From Cyclina sinensis (Eukaryota > Mollusca > Bivalvia > Venerida > Veneridae): a DNA stretch of 64,000 nt. The notes below the pieces were generated by a model. It saw only the letters and a program-made list of their open reading frames with translations. It ran no database searches and was not told where the DNA came from. The DNA lies in assembly GCA_012932295.1 (NCBI GenBank), contig JAAONU010000022.1, positions 310,001-374,000 on the forward strand. Direction: 5' to 3'. Positions 12,601 to 24,354 of this stretch are shown here, in pieces; positions within the stretch are counted from its first letter, which is position 1, and each line of letters starts with the position of its first letter. Made by a program: the position numbers and the translations under genes.

Positions 12601-15600
12601 ATCATAATCCATTAACAGGTAAACTCTGCAATCAGTGAAAAAGGTGGCCTTTAAAATATCTTCAAACAATCTATTTAGTAATATATAAACATATCAGTTT
12701 AATCTAATCAGTCACAAATTATTATGCAACATGACAGCACTGAACTACAAAAGATGAATTCAGAAATGTAATAGAAATGGTTACCTGCATGGAGAATTTT
12801 AAGAGTTTCATATGTGAAGAAACTAATGCCTGAGTAGATACATGAGCCAAACACTGTGGGGGTATAACCCCTCATCACCATTCTCCATCCCTCTTCCTTC
12901 AACACACTCCGAAAACATGATATCAAGTTGCTGTACCTAAAAAAAAACATTGGAATCTATTTGTTTCATACAGATGTACAGGTCTTATAAAAGATCTCTA
13001 TACTATAACACAAGGCTGGAAATTAGAAGGGTAGAGACAACAAATATGCGAAAAAATGTTACTGTGATTTAATTACCCCACATAAAATCATGAAGAAAAT
13101 AATGACATTCTAATCAAGTGAATATATTGTGCATGTGAGTAATATATATAGCACATGTTAATCATCATTGTACACACTAACAGACCTTATCAAGAAAAAC
13201 TTTACTAACTTATATAAGTATGATATATCTAGCTCTTCCATATACTATAAACTTGTATTAGTAGATATAAAAGCCACAATGCTGTAAACATGGTGAACGT
13301 TCAGAAATCATTTAAAGTAAAAGTAAAAATAATGTCTGGATCTAAATATATATGTTTCTTCCAGCATAGCTGCAAATTCAGTTTATACCTGGGCCAGTCA
13401 AAAAATGATTTTCACAATATTTGACTTTACTAAATATATATAAGACATGCTTCATTTTTTAAGATATTTAAGTAAAAAGATTGGGGAGGATTCATTTTGA
13501 GTAAACTAAACTTAACAAATTTTGAGGGTCACTGTGACCGATAATAAAACTTGAAAACCATACCTATCTTTGTGTGTTACGGCCATTCTAGCACGGGCAA
13601 AGTCCAGTGGGTAAGTACATGAGGTGGCAGTTATACCCGCCAGAGACCCAGCTAAAGCTCGTAAACCAGGTGGAAGATGTCTGAAAAACAATGTATGTAA
13701 ATAATTGTGATAAAGGCCCATGGCTTTTTCTTTGCACTTGTAAAAAGTATGATTTCTATCATTTAATCACTGGCAACAAGGGCAATAACTGAGACAATAA
13801 TGAAGATAAAACTTAATGCCCCTTAAGGCTAAACTAATGCAGATAAACTTTCCCAAAAGTTCCTTTTTAGTCATAACTACAAAATACCAACTGGCCCTAA
13901 TATACACAGTCACTATTGAAATTATTTTCTAGTTAACCGATATGAAAGATTGACAGAAAACATTTCAATATTTCAGAAGACAATGAAATCAAACAGTCTA
14001 TAGTATATTTTTCAGTAAGGGTACCTCTTCAGTTGTAACACTGCATACCAGATATTTACTCAAATCCCAAGACAACTCTTGATTTCAGAAGAATGGGGCC
14101 ATGTCTAAAAAATATCTTAAGATTTTCTTTAAATCTTACTTTGACTAAAATTAAAACATTCTCATTTAATTTGAATCCTAGTTCTACATTTCATAAATGT
14201 AAAAATTTCAAACAACCTGTAAAGAGGAAAAAAAAAAAAAGTATCCATACTTTCTACACCAAACTGAGATATCCAAGAAAAAAATGTAATTTTAGAGAAT
14301 AAAAACTAGGTTAACTTAGGTGCTTCATGAATATAACCTTAATGCTGTATTAAATCATAGAATATGAAGAAGAAAATGAACATACTTTCTTTTCTTTCCT
14401 TTGTTTAACATCAGTTTATATTGTTCATGGGCTGTGTATTGAATTGCAGCATACGGAACTATTCTAACCATGGTAGCTGAATTACCACGCCAAAGAGCTA
14501 AAACTCCTTCCGTTTTGTATGTTTTTACCAGAAATTGAATGGCTTTCTTGAATGAAAATCTCATTATGTTTGAGGCTGAAAATATATAAATAAAAGGACT
14601 TATCACTTTGGGTAAGAAAGGGTAAGAAATAAAATTTGTGTCAAGGCATGCATACAAAGGTGATTGCAGCAAAGTTGTGCCTCCATTAAAACATAGCACA
14701 ACTGAAGGTAAGTCGCAGTTTAATCTCATTTATATCAATTAGAAACAAATATCTTGCCACATATATTAACCCACTAAATGACAGCTTTCTCTACTCAAAA
14801 CAGTACTCTACCTAAGTGCAGTGGAGTCCTAGTGGAGTCCCTTTTACTACCCCTATTGAAGACCAGTGCCTCTCCTTACTCTTACATCAATAACAAAAGC
14901 TGCCAAATGATTTGAAAAAAATGTCCCTGACTGTCATGTCCCTGACTGTCATGTATCAGACAGAAAAGCACATAGAACTGACTGGAAGTGTTTGTCTAGT
15001 ATCTTAAGTATGTCCAGGTATATAAAACATCAAAACACATTATAAAGTAATATTAAAATTTTCTGCAGCAAATGCATGTCTGAAATACAAATATACATGA
15101 AAGACTATCTTGAATACTGACAGACAGATGGATGAATGGACTGACAGTTCAATTACAGTATGCCTCACTTTGTGCGCATTAAAAATAAGGAATATTTCTT
15201 ACTCTGGAAGTTGATTTTTGTTCTATCTAATGGAGCGATGGTTGTTTTGGCTATGGCACCTGCAAACCCACCTGCTATGAAAGATGTAAGGATTTTGTTG
15301 TGATTGGATACCTGTAAACAACATAGATAAAAGCAAAATCACACAATTTTTACAAATCCCACATTTACCTTGCTTGTAACAATATTGTTTCTGTCTTTGT
15401 GGTGCAGTCCATGAACAGTTGACAAGGTTGTGCAGTCTGATCATGGTCTGCACTGGCCAGAAAGACAAAAGCCATTGCCTCCAGCATCCATTTTTTCTAT
15501 ATACTTTATTTATGGTAACTACCAGTAGCCTAATAACTGAGTTTAGTTTAGACTCACTTATTTTACATCGATTGCGAAACAAGTTCTTACAACTTAGAAT

Positions 15601-16138
15601 TATCACGCTCGCTGACTGGTTCTTTGGTTCTATACCAGTATTCGCGCAGTGTGGAGTGATGTGAAGATCACATGAGAATCTCGCCAATATGGGATTCGAA
15701 CCCACAACCTCCAGATCTTAAGCCCTGCGCTCTACCCCTGGACGATGGTGCCTCAATAGAGTTAAGTTATGTTAGTGATTGACATTTGTGCCTTTTGTCC
15801 TATGTCTTATCTGTAAAACAATTAGATGTGCAAGAAGAGGTTTAGAGGGTTCAAACTTGTGACCCTTTGTAACAAGTCAAAAAACTGCTCAATGCGTCAA
15901 TCAAAATGGAAGTTAATCAGATTAAGATTTCTTTATTTCTTAGTACCTTCTGATCAATGTGATGCTCCTCCTGATGGAAGTGTTCTCCATTATGATTGTT
16001 ATGATGTCCTTTTTCTGAACTAGGCGACCTCTCTATGACCTTGTTGTGACCTTCACTGGAACCATTCAGAATATGATTCCTAGTTGTGACAGTTGCTGAC
16101 TCAGTAGTACCCTGTGACATTCCATCTCCCCTGTCCAT
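9670..16138 (-). CDS. SLC25A42: Mitochondrial coenzyme A / adenosine nucleotide carrier, SLC25A42 type (7 coding exons)
   Basis: Coding exons on the minus strand are 16138-15947, 15311-15203, 14575-14386, 13680-13564, 12936-12785, 10737-10615 and 9878-9670. All introns are GT-AG. The phases fit and the sum is 1092 nt, giving 363 residues plus stop. The product shows the three carrier repeats with signatures PLDRTK (residues 91-96), PLDFAR (188-193) and PLDIVR (283-288), plus SLC25A42-like stretches [26 protein letters not shown] and [12 protein letters not shown]. Members of this family sit in the mitochondrial inner membrane and exchange coenzyme A and adenosine 3',5'-diphosphate for adenine nucleotides. 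The start is the first in-frame ATG after an in-frame TAA (16171-16169), and an upstream non-coding exon is possible. Compared with the human protein (318 residues) the N-terminus is longer, and residues 45-60 are rich in histidine. The identity is based on recalled family sequences, not on a search. Confidence 0.93.
10845..11475. repeat. Tandem repeat, about 125 bp unit, in intron 5 of the carrier gene
   Basis: About four to five copies of a unit with the landmarks 'gacatctatccacct', 'aatttcaagtcaatagcttt', 'gtaggagttatgctcc' and 'aactccaaaatcatgaaatg'. The left end begins 'agcgccgcaaggcgggg'. The right end is near 'gttctgtctttgacaggcg'. It is intronic and non-coding, and the copies are about 85-90% alike by eye. 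Confidence 0.8.
11863..12590 (-). repeat. Hairpin-tail interspersed repeat (AGCTCACC family), minus orientation
   Basis: The left edge, 'aacaagagggccacaagagg' followed by a GGGCCATAATGGCCC palindrome, is the reverse complement of the CTCTTGTT tail found at 42657, 58988 and 60755. The head is not recognisable, so the right limit is approximate. It lies in intron 5 of the carrier gene. Confidence 0.55.
15535..15765 (-). mobile_element. tRNA-derived SINE copy 1
   Basis: Read on the minus strand, the right end is a tRNA-like head. It has an A-box-like 'caggggtagagcgcag' and a perfect B-box GGTTCGAATCC (around 15690-15705). A body follows with 'gcgagattctcatgtgatc' and ends with 'taagttgtaagaacttg' and 'gtaaaataagtgagtc'. 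Copies 2 (24075-24240) and 3 (50905-51110) share head and tail. It sits in intron 1 of the carrier gene. It is not an intact tRNA: the anticodon arm and acceptor stem do not close. Confidence 0.8.
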
Positions 16139-17360
16139 TGAAACCCTTATCAAATCTCTGATGTACCTTTAGACATAAAAACTTAATTCATCTGCAATTC
16201 TGTGAATGATAAATATATTAACAACATTCAGAAATATCTAGAATTTATAACATTACCGTTATTCATAACACCAGTTATAGAAAGCAAAAGAATTCTGAAC
16301 CAAGTTTGTACTTTATTATCTTAGGAAAGGTTGGCAAACAAAAATATTCTTAAACAGTTAGCACCTATGTTTAAGTGTACAATGATTTTATTTCTTATTG
16401 TACATAACTCTGCTGAATAATTATTGATCAGTCAGCAAAAGGGACTGTTTAGTCAAGTGAAGATTTTTCATTTTTTGGACTGATTCCTACCAATGACTTT
16501 CCTGCCTTTAAGTTACTTTCAGCCTATTTTTTTCTGTACTTGATCTGCCAACACTCTTTCTTACATCTTTCCTGAAATAAAGAATAAAACTGATAATTTC
16601 AAATGAAGGTAAATAGATCTACTGGCATTCAGATATTACTTGAAAATATCAGAGAATGGTGGTTCATTAAAGTTATGCTAATAAAACCAGTGAAAAGGTG
16701 TCTTAAAAATCAACTGGTCCAAACAAAAGACTTTATTTGTTCTATGTTCTTTTTCTTTTGGTCAATAGTTCCATGCTCTAAGGAATAAAGATGTATGCTG
16801 TAAATATAACGTTTTCTTAGTTTATGTTTTAGTCCATACTTACAAAAAAAATCCCATTTCAATTTGTTCATTGCCTAGAAGAGTAATTCTGTGACAGTGA
16901 CACAGTAAACATGTTTTATTTAAGGTTAATTTTGATGTTAATTCACAATTTATCTTTCTTCAGCAGCTTTTGAGTGTTCCTGTTAGTGAATCTTTAACTA
17001 TGATCATTAACTGCAATACAGTGTTCTAGAACTCATCGACCTATTTACCACGAGATTAGTGCTATGACGTAATTCCACAATATGGCTGCTCACTGTGATT
17101 AATTTTCTACCTGAATGATTTTCTGGGCAAGTTTAAATAACATTCTTACACATCCTTCAATGGAAATTGGAATAAATATTGTGGTAATTACCAAAATTAC
17201 CGATGTTAATTGTTTTTAAATTTTACAGTTGCAGGCCAATTGTTCAGTAATGCAAGAATACAGATGAAAAACATACTACCTTTCAATCACTTCAAAAAAC
17301 ATTCATCTCTTATTCTATGGTATCTACAAAATCCAATAAACCTTCTTTAGCTTTACTGTC
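16139..17360. other. Upstream region of the carrier gene, no exon resolved
   Basis: This should contain the promoter or a 5' non-coding exon of the minus-strand carrier gene, but I cannot place a transcription start. A patch at 17040-17100 (ACGAGATTAGTGCTATGACG, then CAATATGGCTGC) is less AT-rich than its surroundings and contains a TGACGTAA element. That is only suggestive. The open segments here are short and unconvincing. Confidence 0.4.
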
Positions 17361-17369
17361 TATAATATC

Positions 17370-17884
17370 GGCGAGGGGAAAATCCCGGGATCCGGGACCC
17401 GGGACGCCCGGGATCCGGGATCGTATTAAACATATAAGGAAACAATAAACAGTGTTGGTTTTGGTATTTGACGTAATTTGTGGCAATAAAAAAAGTTACA
17501 TTATTTGATTTATGTGATAATGAAATAAACAAAAGTTTATTCAAAACCTATTTTGCTTAGATATTTTTTTAAATTACCACGTACATTTGGTAATGCTTTA
17601 TTAAGAATTTCAATACGATATTAAAATACTAATATAATGATAAAAAGAATGTCGCAACTTTATCCAATATAAAAAATAAAATCCATCAACGATAAAATTA
17701 ATTTACTGGAAAAAAAGATTTTCACGCCTATACTCTACATGCTTATCTCTAACGAAAGGCAAGCGATAATCGATAATTTATCGATGACACTTATGGCAGG
17801 TGGTGTATTCCGGTATTACTATATGTTTAATACGATCCCGGATCCCGGCTTTTGTAAAGACGATCCCGGGATTTTCCCCTCGCC
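17370..17884. mobile_element. Short terminal-inverted-repeat transposon with 9-bp target duplication
   Basis: The left end GGCGAGGGGAAAATCCCGGG is mirrored exactly at the right end. A second shared inner block (CCGGGATCCGGGATCG followed by TATTAAACATATA) is also inverted. The element is 515 bp and is flanked by a perfect 9-bp direct repeat TATAATATC (17361-17369 and 17885-17893). It has no coding capacity, so it is non-autonomous. A 9-bp duplication is the hallmark of Mutator-like elements, so a MULE-type MITE is the most likely class. The ends are dense in CCCGGG/GGATCC palindromes, in contrast to the AT-rich core. Confidence 0.85.
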
Positions 17885-17893
17885 TATAATATC

Positions 17894-18605
17894 CCTCTTT
17901 GTTTATACTGTCTGCAGAAACTGTCTGCAGTTTATACCGACCCTTGCAAACAAAAAACAAGAAGCATTGTTGGATTTCTAGCTCTCTTTTTACCACTGCA
18001 ATATCTATCAATGTTATGGTCTAGGGATTTTCAATGGTAAAAGGAATCTGCCAGCCTTGAAACCACTTAAATTTATATACCTTTGAATATTTCAACTGGG
18101 TCAGCTAGGCTCTGCTGTAAATTTTACTTAGTGACAAACAAGAAAGAGAAAGCAAACAGATGCAAAAAAAAAATGGGAGTAACACAGATAATCAAACTTG
18201 TAACTGCCATTAATATGTAACAACTTTTTGCCTTAATTTTTGACCTTGACTTTATTAAGGATGCAGCGTAGACATCTTTTCAGACGAGTGTCAGAATTTT
18301 GTCATTGCTAGGTAGATTGCAAGGGGTCGTCTACGAAAATAAGTGCATGACTCCGGTGTACAATGACCGGAATCTGTTCATATGTCTAAGTGCATTTATT
18401 ACAAAAGTAATCACCATGTAATTAGACTACCAGCAGCTAATCTTGAAAACAATACTCAAGTTACAAAAGAGAACGTTCTGATTTGGAATGATCTGTTTCG
18501 TTGAAATGCTTGGATAAATATAAGTTTCTTACGAATAGATCTTTCTGTCATCGGAGTACCTAAAGCACGTCAATTATAAACGCTGCGTAAATTATCATCG
18601 TTATG
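17894..18605. other. Intergenic sequence between the small transposon and the LINE
   Basis: No gene or repeat is recognised. The block 18245-18600 is somewhat less AT-rich (GGGGTCGTCTACGAAAATAAG, GACTCCGGTGTACAATGACC), but it has no open frame of note and no clear splice sites in a consistent frame. Confidence 0.4.
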
Positions 18606-18950
18606 AATGTTATATTTTATTTTATTTCCACATTTATTTACATATATAGATTTACAGTTTAGAGTATGTGTGCAAAAGGGTTTGAACACAAGTTAAAGGA
18701 ACATTAAGTTTAAACATATTTTATTTGTCAATGACAGGAAAGAGTACAAAGTGAATATACAACGTACAATAGACAAAATGGATTGAAACTGAAAGCTTAC
18801 AGCTTATAAGTGTTTCTATCCAACAATAGAAGACTTACAATACAGATGGATTAATAAACTTAAAATATCATGTGTACAATAAACACAATTTCGCTTATGT
18901 TTTTATATTTATATCATAACAGTTTATTATTTATAAAGTATTTCAGTTTG

Positions 18951-18992
18951 AGAGAGAGACAGACAGAGAGAAAGAGAGAGAGAGAGAGAGAG
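18951..18992. repeat. GA microsatellite in the LINE 3' UTR
   Basis: A run of GAGAGA with a few interruptions (GACAGACAGAG, GAAAGAG) and then about ten pure GA units. It lies 60-100 bp downstream of the ORF2 stop on the minus strand. Confidence 0.9.
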
Positions 18993-19052
18993 CTATCAGC
19001 CAATATAATTTTGTTGCGTGGGTCCAATGGAAGCAGAACGTATTTAAAACAA

Positions 19053-20348
19053 TTATTTAAACCGTTTAGATTGTTTTATATAGGTATAGACTGCATGAAA
19101 AATGCAAATATTTTCGTTTTTATCTAACAGTAGATTGCCTTTGAGCATTACTTCTAATGTCGGTGTACTGTAGTTACCAACTTCGTTAATGAGGTAATGT
19201 CGGATTACGTTGTATTTGCTACAGTGGAAAAAGAAATGTCTAGCGTCTTCGATTTCTCCACATGTACATAACGGTGAGACAACTATCTTCTTACGATAGA
19301 GATCAGAGTTAAGTGCACTGCACCCTGTACGAATTCGCAAAAGGAGTACTTGCGTTTTCCTATCACCGTAGTAATAGTGGTCAGGGATACAAGGAGGAGA
19401 GTGTCTTATGACAGATTTGAAGGCCGAGAGAGACTGAGCATTTCTTGCTATTTGGTTTAGTTCATTCCAGGAGTGGAGACCATTTGGAAGTAATGAGTTT
19501 GAGTACAAGGTGGTTCTGCAGCGGGGTATGGGTAAAGTATCTTGATTTCTAAGATTGTAACCTGAATTGTTTGGTTCTGGGATTAGAGATGTTAGATATG
19601 AAGGTGTTCAGTTGTTTTTCATTTTATACATTAATGTAAGTAAATGATATTTGCGCCTACTTTCAAGAGTCTCCCACCCAGTTTCTGTGTATAAATGGTG
19701 TGTTGACACTAATTTAGTTGCTCCGGTGACGATACGAGCGGCTTCAAGTTGAACTTTTTCTAACTGTTCTGCTTCAGCTTGGGTGCAATTACTCCATACT
19801 ACATCACTATATTCCAAAATGGGAAGGATGAAGGATATGTAAATGGTTTCTAAACTTTTTCTATCTAAAACAAACTTCAATTTTTTCAAGATATTAATTC
19901 TGTCCCAAGCCTTTTTAGTAATATATTCAATATGAGATTGCCATTTGCCATCGTTCGAAAATATAACTCCAAGGTGTTTATGACTGTTAACATTTTTTAT
20001 TGGTTCATTTTTCATGTATAATTGTGGATGGTTAGGCTTATTGGTTTTACGAGTTATTATGAGTGATTCGGTTTTTGAAGGATTGAAATTGACTAACCAT
20101 TTGTCAGCCCAGTCAGTAATTCGTTGGAGATCGAGATTTAATCGTGCACTGTCCTGATTAGGGTCGTTTACAATAACATAGAGTGAAGTATCATCAGCAA
20201 AGAGGCGAATATTAGTTTCAATAAGGGAGGTGATGTCATTGATGTATAAAAGAAAAAGAAGAGGACCAAGGATTGAACCTTGCGGCACACCAGCTTGAAT
20301 CTCTTGCCAATTAGACGTGACTCCTGGGAGAATGACGCGTTGTTGACG
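19053..20348 (-). pseudogene. LINE ORF2, C-terminal half: reverse transcriptase core to C-terminus, with one stop
   Basis: This frame continues the reverse transcriptase after the frame slip at the nine-A run (20349-20357 on the plus strand). It shows GVPQGSILGPLLF, the catalytic FADDTS motif near 20195-20210, then HLGVIFSNDGKW and the LESRRKYHLL thumb-like segment. An in-frame TGA at 19610-19608 interrupts it just before a TPSYL-type segment. The same frame then stays open through LHSWNELNQ and a CTCGEIEDARHFFFHC cysteine/histidine motif to the TAA at 19053. The single stop and the single frame slip are the only lesions I see in this part, so the copy is fairly young or one or both are sequence errors. 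Confidence 0.8.
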
Positions 20349-22062
20349 AAAAAAAAAGGTAACTTTTAAACCATTTGAGAACATTCTCTCGGACACCCAC
20401 TGCATGTAACTTTTGAATGAGACCATTATGCCAGACTCTGTCGAACGCTTTTGAGATATCACAAAAAACAACTCTTATTTCTTTACCAGAGTCTAAAGCT
20501 TCACAAAAGGAATTATAAAGAAATGATAACTGACTGATTGTTGAATCGCCTTGAACGAAACCAGATTGAAGCGGAGTAAGAACGTTGTTTTCTAGAAAGT
20601 GATTATATAGATGTTTGAAAATCAGTCGTTCAAGAACTTTACTCAGAGTACAAAGCAGTGATATAGGTCGGTAATTTGAAACTAAGGATGGATCACCTGA
20701 TTTAAAAATGGGACATACATTTGCTTGCTTCCAGGTTTGTGGAATTATTCCTGACGATAGGGATTGATTAAAGATATTACAAAGCGGAGGCGCCAATTGA
20801 AAAGCAAGTTCTTTGAGTAGCCTGTTACTCACACCGTCTGGTCCAGACGCCTTAGAAGTGGGCAGTCCTGTTAAAACAGGGATAATATCCTCAGGTGTGA
20901 ATGAAAGTGCTGATAGATGAGAACTTACCTCAATGTTTTCAAGTGGTGGGACAGGCCTATTTGAATTATTTAGAACAGTTTGACTACAGAAAAATGTATT
21001 AAGGAGATTTGCTTTGTCATTATTATCTGTCAGAATGCTTTTACCTGATTGTAATGGAGGGACCGCGTCAGTTTTAGATTTACCAAGACATTGTTTAAGA
21101 ATGGTCCACCAATTCTTCGAAGACGTAGAACCTGATTGTAGTTTATCTGCCAAATTAGAAACATGTTTTTGTTTTTCTACACGGACTAACTCTACGACTT
21201 CGTTTCTGATTTGTTTAAACCGAACCCAATGGTACGGAGTGTCCAGCAGTTTGGCTTTACGAAAAAGACGTTTACGTTTACGAATTTTAGCTTTTATATG
21301 AGATGTAAGCCATGGCGGATCGTTAGGACGGACTGTTACAATTTTATTTGGTACATGTTCTTTGGCTATGTCAAGTAGTTTTGATGTGAAATTTTTAACG
21401 TGAGTGTTAATATCATGATCAAAGCAAGTGTCCCAGGCTATTTCAGAGACTGCAGAACGAAACGATTCGAAGTCACATTTATCATAGAACCAGACTTGGC
21501 GACGGAATATGGTGGTTTTAGGTTTGATAAATTTAAACAATGCTACTATTGGACAATGATATCGTACAGTTTGAGACAGAAATGGGTCTGTTACAAAACT
21601 GGTGAGAAGGTTTTCAGGATTACTTAGCATAAGTAAATCAATGATTGAGTTCGAATTTTCAGTGTATTGTGTTGGGGAGTCAATACATTGCGAGAGTCCA
21701 AAGGTAGAGCAAAGCGAATTGATTTTACGAGAGGCATTTGGACAAAGCATATTTCTGTTAAAATCCCCAGTGATGATAATATCCTTAATTCCTGTATCAA
21801 AGGCTAGATGAATTGAATTTTCGATATTGTCGTCATAAAGCGCACTTGCATTTGGGGGTCGATAAAAAACACCAAATAGGATATGTTTTGAATTCAAGAC
21901 TATTTCTATCCATAAACCTTCCACGTTGTTTATTTCTAGGTCTGCGCGTCTCTTGTGATATATATCTTGTTTAATATAGACAGCCACACCACCGTGATTA
22001 TCGGTTTCTCTGTCTCTCCTTTCTGGAGGTTTGTAAGATTCAAAATTAATATCCGTATTATT
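20349..22062 (-). pseudogene. LINE ORF2, middle part: endonuclease C-terminal part and reverse transcriptase N-terminal part
   Basis: The open frame runs from the edge of the nested insertion (22062). The endonuclease part has NHGGVAVYIK, WIEIV, GVFYRPPNA, TGDFNRN and a final RYHCPIVALF block. In many LINEs of this kind that block stands in place of the SDH motif. After a linker come the reverse transcriptase blocks VCPIFKSGDPS, NYRPISLLCTLSKVLERL, LQSGFVQGDST and FCDISKAFDRVWHNGL. Homology ends at a run of nine A on the plus strand (20349-20357), after which this frame gives nonsense and stops at 20311. A one-base difference in the run would join it to the downstream frame. Confidence 0.85.
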
Positions 22063-24074
22063 CACCGTGTCCAATCGTTACAGCTGGAAGGAGGATTTGT
22101 AACGCGTCCGCAGTCGTGTATTTCAGGGATTTAGGAAGGGGTGATGTAAATATTTTTCTAGTTATTTCTTCATTTTTTTCTGTCTGGTTTTCGTTTAATA
22201 GTCTAAGATGACCTCCAATCAATGTAGATTTTTGCTCCAAAACTGTTTTGTCTCAGAACTTTGCTATTTTCAAGATCATTCAGGAAAACTTAGCGTTAGA
22301 AAGAAAAACAGTTGATTTTAGCACGATGTTTTGAAGATTTCTTGACATAAACGTATCAAACAACTTTATATTTTGTTTGGTTTACAAGAATTTCATAGTA
22401 AAAATTGGTTTTAATTTAAACTTTATCCCTGCGTTTCCAATTAAATACTGATATAATCGTTTTTGCTAACGAAACAAATGATACGTAGGCGCAGTTATTT
22501 TTGTGACGCACGCGGAGCAAGGATTCAATAACTTTCAAGTACCTTTTCTCACCGTAATTGACCAAATAACAAATAACTAGATATATTTATAAAGCGTTAA
22601 GAAATATTCATATATCTGAGATTAATAGAATGAATTTGCCAGTATGCAATGTATTTACTTTTAAAGCTAGAGAGGGTTTCGGCTACGCTCCCTCAGCAGC
22701 TAAGTGAATTCACTACCGTTACTTCACACCGCTGCTTTAAAACCAGTAGATTTATGATATTGACTTTTACAATGAACTTTAAAATAACCAATGAAAGTGC
22801 ACCAATATCCCCAAAACCGAAAATCCTTTAAACGATTTTTCATTGGTTTAAACGATCATGTGATTCCAAATTTATAAATAGACGGGTGTTTTCTTGTAAA
22901 CACATTTCAACTACGTGTTTACGTAAACATCTTAATACAGAAATTAAACGTCAAAAAACAACTATACCATCATGATTTTAACCTTTTTCATAGTTTTACT
23001 AGTTTATTTACGTATACATATTAAAACAGTTTGAAAAGTGAAATACGTAAGGAACATGCAGACATGCATAGTTTGTTTACATTTTGGGTTTTCATTGTAT
23101 GTATGGACGTTTCGTTGTAAGCTAGTCACTGATTGGCTGAAAAGTAACTGTAGATTTCCCTGTCTAAAAATAAAAATATCGTTCTGAAAATTGAATTTTA
23201 GCAGAGGTAAGACAGTGAAACATTCGACCGATGCGCAGGAGAGTAGGTTTCAGCCTAATGAGACTGGAATGAGTTCCAGTTTTTAGTTCCAGAATATTCA
23301 AAACTTTTCCTAAAAACTGTTCTTATCTTTGGGACATGCAAGTTCAGTTTAGAGCCTATTGATCTGATATCCATAGTGTGTATATTATACTTGTGGTAAG
23401 TATTGGGGACATATATGTTAAATATACAGTCAATCCTCCCCTAACGTCACCTCCCACGAACGGCATCCTCTTTATAACGATATTTTGATTCCCGCACCCC
23501 TCCCCCATTGGAAATCTGTGTATTTTCACCTCTCTCGAGCTGCACCTCTCACAAACGAGCATCACGTTACTATTTCTCCCTAATGACAAATGAAAATCTC
23601 CCATGAATGCCCCAAAAATAATCAGCGAGTTGTATATATCCGGGATTTCCCAAAAATATTAAATAGGTCTTTTCAGCGCATGTGCGCATGTATTAAATCA
23701 AAAATCATAACGTTGCTAACAACCTGCGGTTTTAAATTAAAACATGAAATACCTGCGTGAAATGATTAAGCAATTTGTTTGTCAACTTGCAGGTATTCTT
23801 ATTCTGGATGTGCAAGGTTGTTTGTTGATTCATCCAAAAATAGGAGACATTGAAATGTGAGAATTCACAGCTCATTAAAACTGAATACAGCAATATAGTG
23901 TCTGCAGTTTGAAGTATCGAACTTCTTTCGTAAATGCTCTGTGGAGTTTTATGTGTGGTAATATTTATACTCTGCTTTTTCCAAACTATTTAAATATGAT
24001 AATCTCTGCTTGTGCATCAGCGTCACGCATCACAAAAACAAGATTTCTCTGAAATCAAATTGAAAAGGTACAGT

Positions 24075-24240
24075 GTTTAGACTTAGTTTAGACTCATTTA
24101 TTTGCGATACAAGTTCTTACAACTAAGATTCACCACGCTCGATGACTGCTACCAGTATTCTCGCCTCTGACGGGATTCGAACCCGCGACCTCCGGATCCG
24201 GAGCCCTGCGCTCTACCCCTGGACGGTGCTTCCTCATGGT
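24075..24240 (-). mobile_element. tRNA-derived SINE copy 2
   Basis: This is the same family as 15535-15765, in the same orientation. On the minus strand it has an A-box-like 'caggggtagagcgcag', a B-box with GGTTCGAATCC, and a tail with 'taagaacttgtatcgc'. It is shorter than copy 1 because the middle is missing. It lies inside the inverted-repeat element that splits the LINE, so it is third-level nesting. Confidence 0.8.
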
Positions 24241-24354
24241 ACCGCGTAAAAGATAAATTTGTTGAAGATTTATAATTAAATCAAATGTAAATAAAGAAAG
24301 TTTTTTAAGGAAGCAGATTGGCTCTAGTCATCCTAATTGATTGCAAAGCATTAT

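Noticed and set aside
14355..14729. A single 124-codon frame on the minus strand as a separate gene
   Set aside because: Only 14386-14575 is coding (exon 3 of the carrier). The rest is intron on either side.
15680..15745. Possible tRNA gene (B-box GGTTCGAATCC on the minus strand), also at 24170-24235 and 51045-51105
   Set aside because: The A and B boxes are present, but the cloverleaf does not close and each is joined to the same downstream body and tail, so these are SINE heads.
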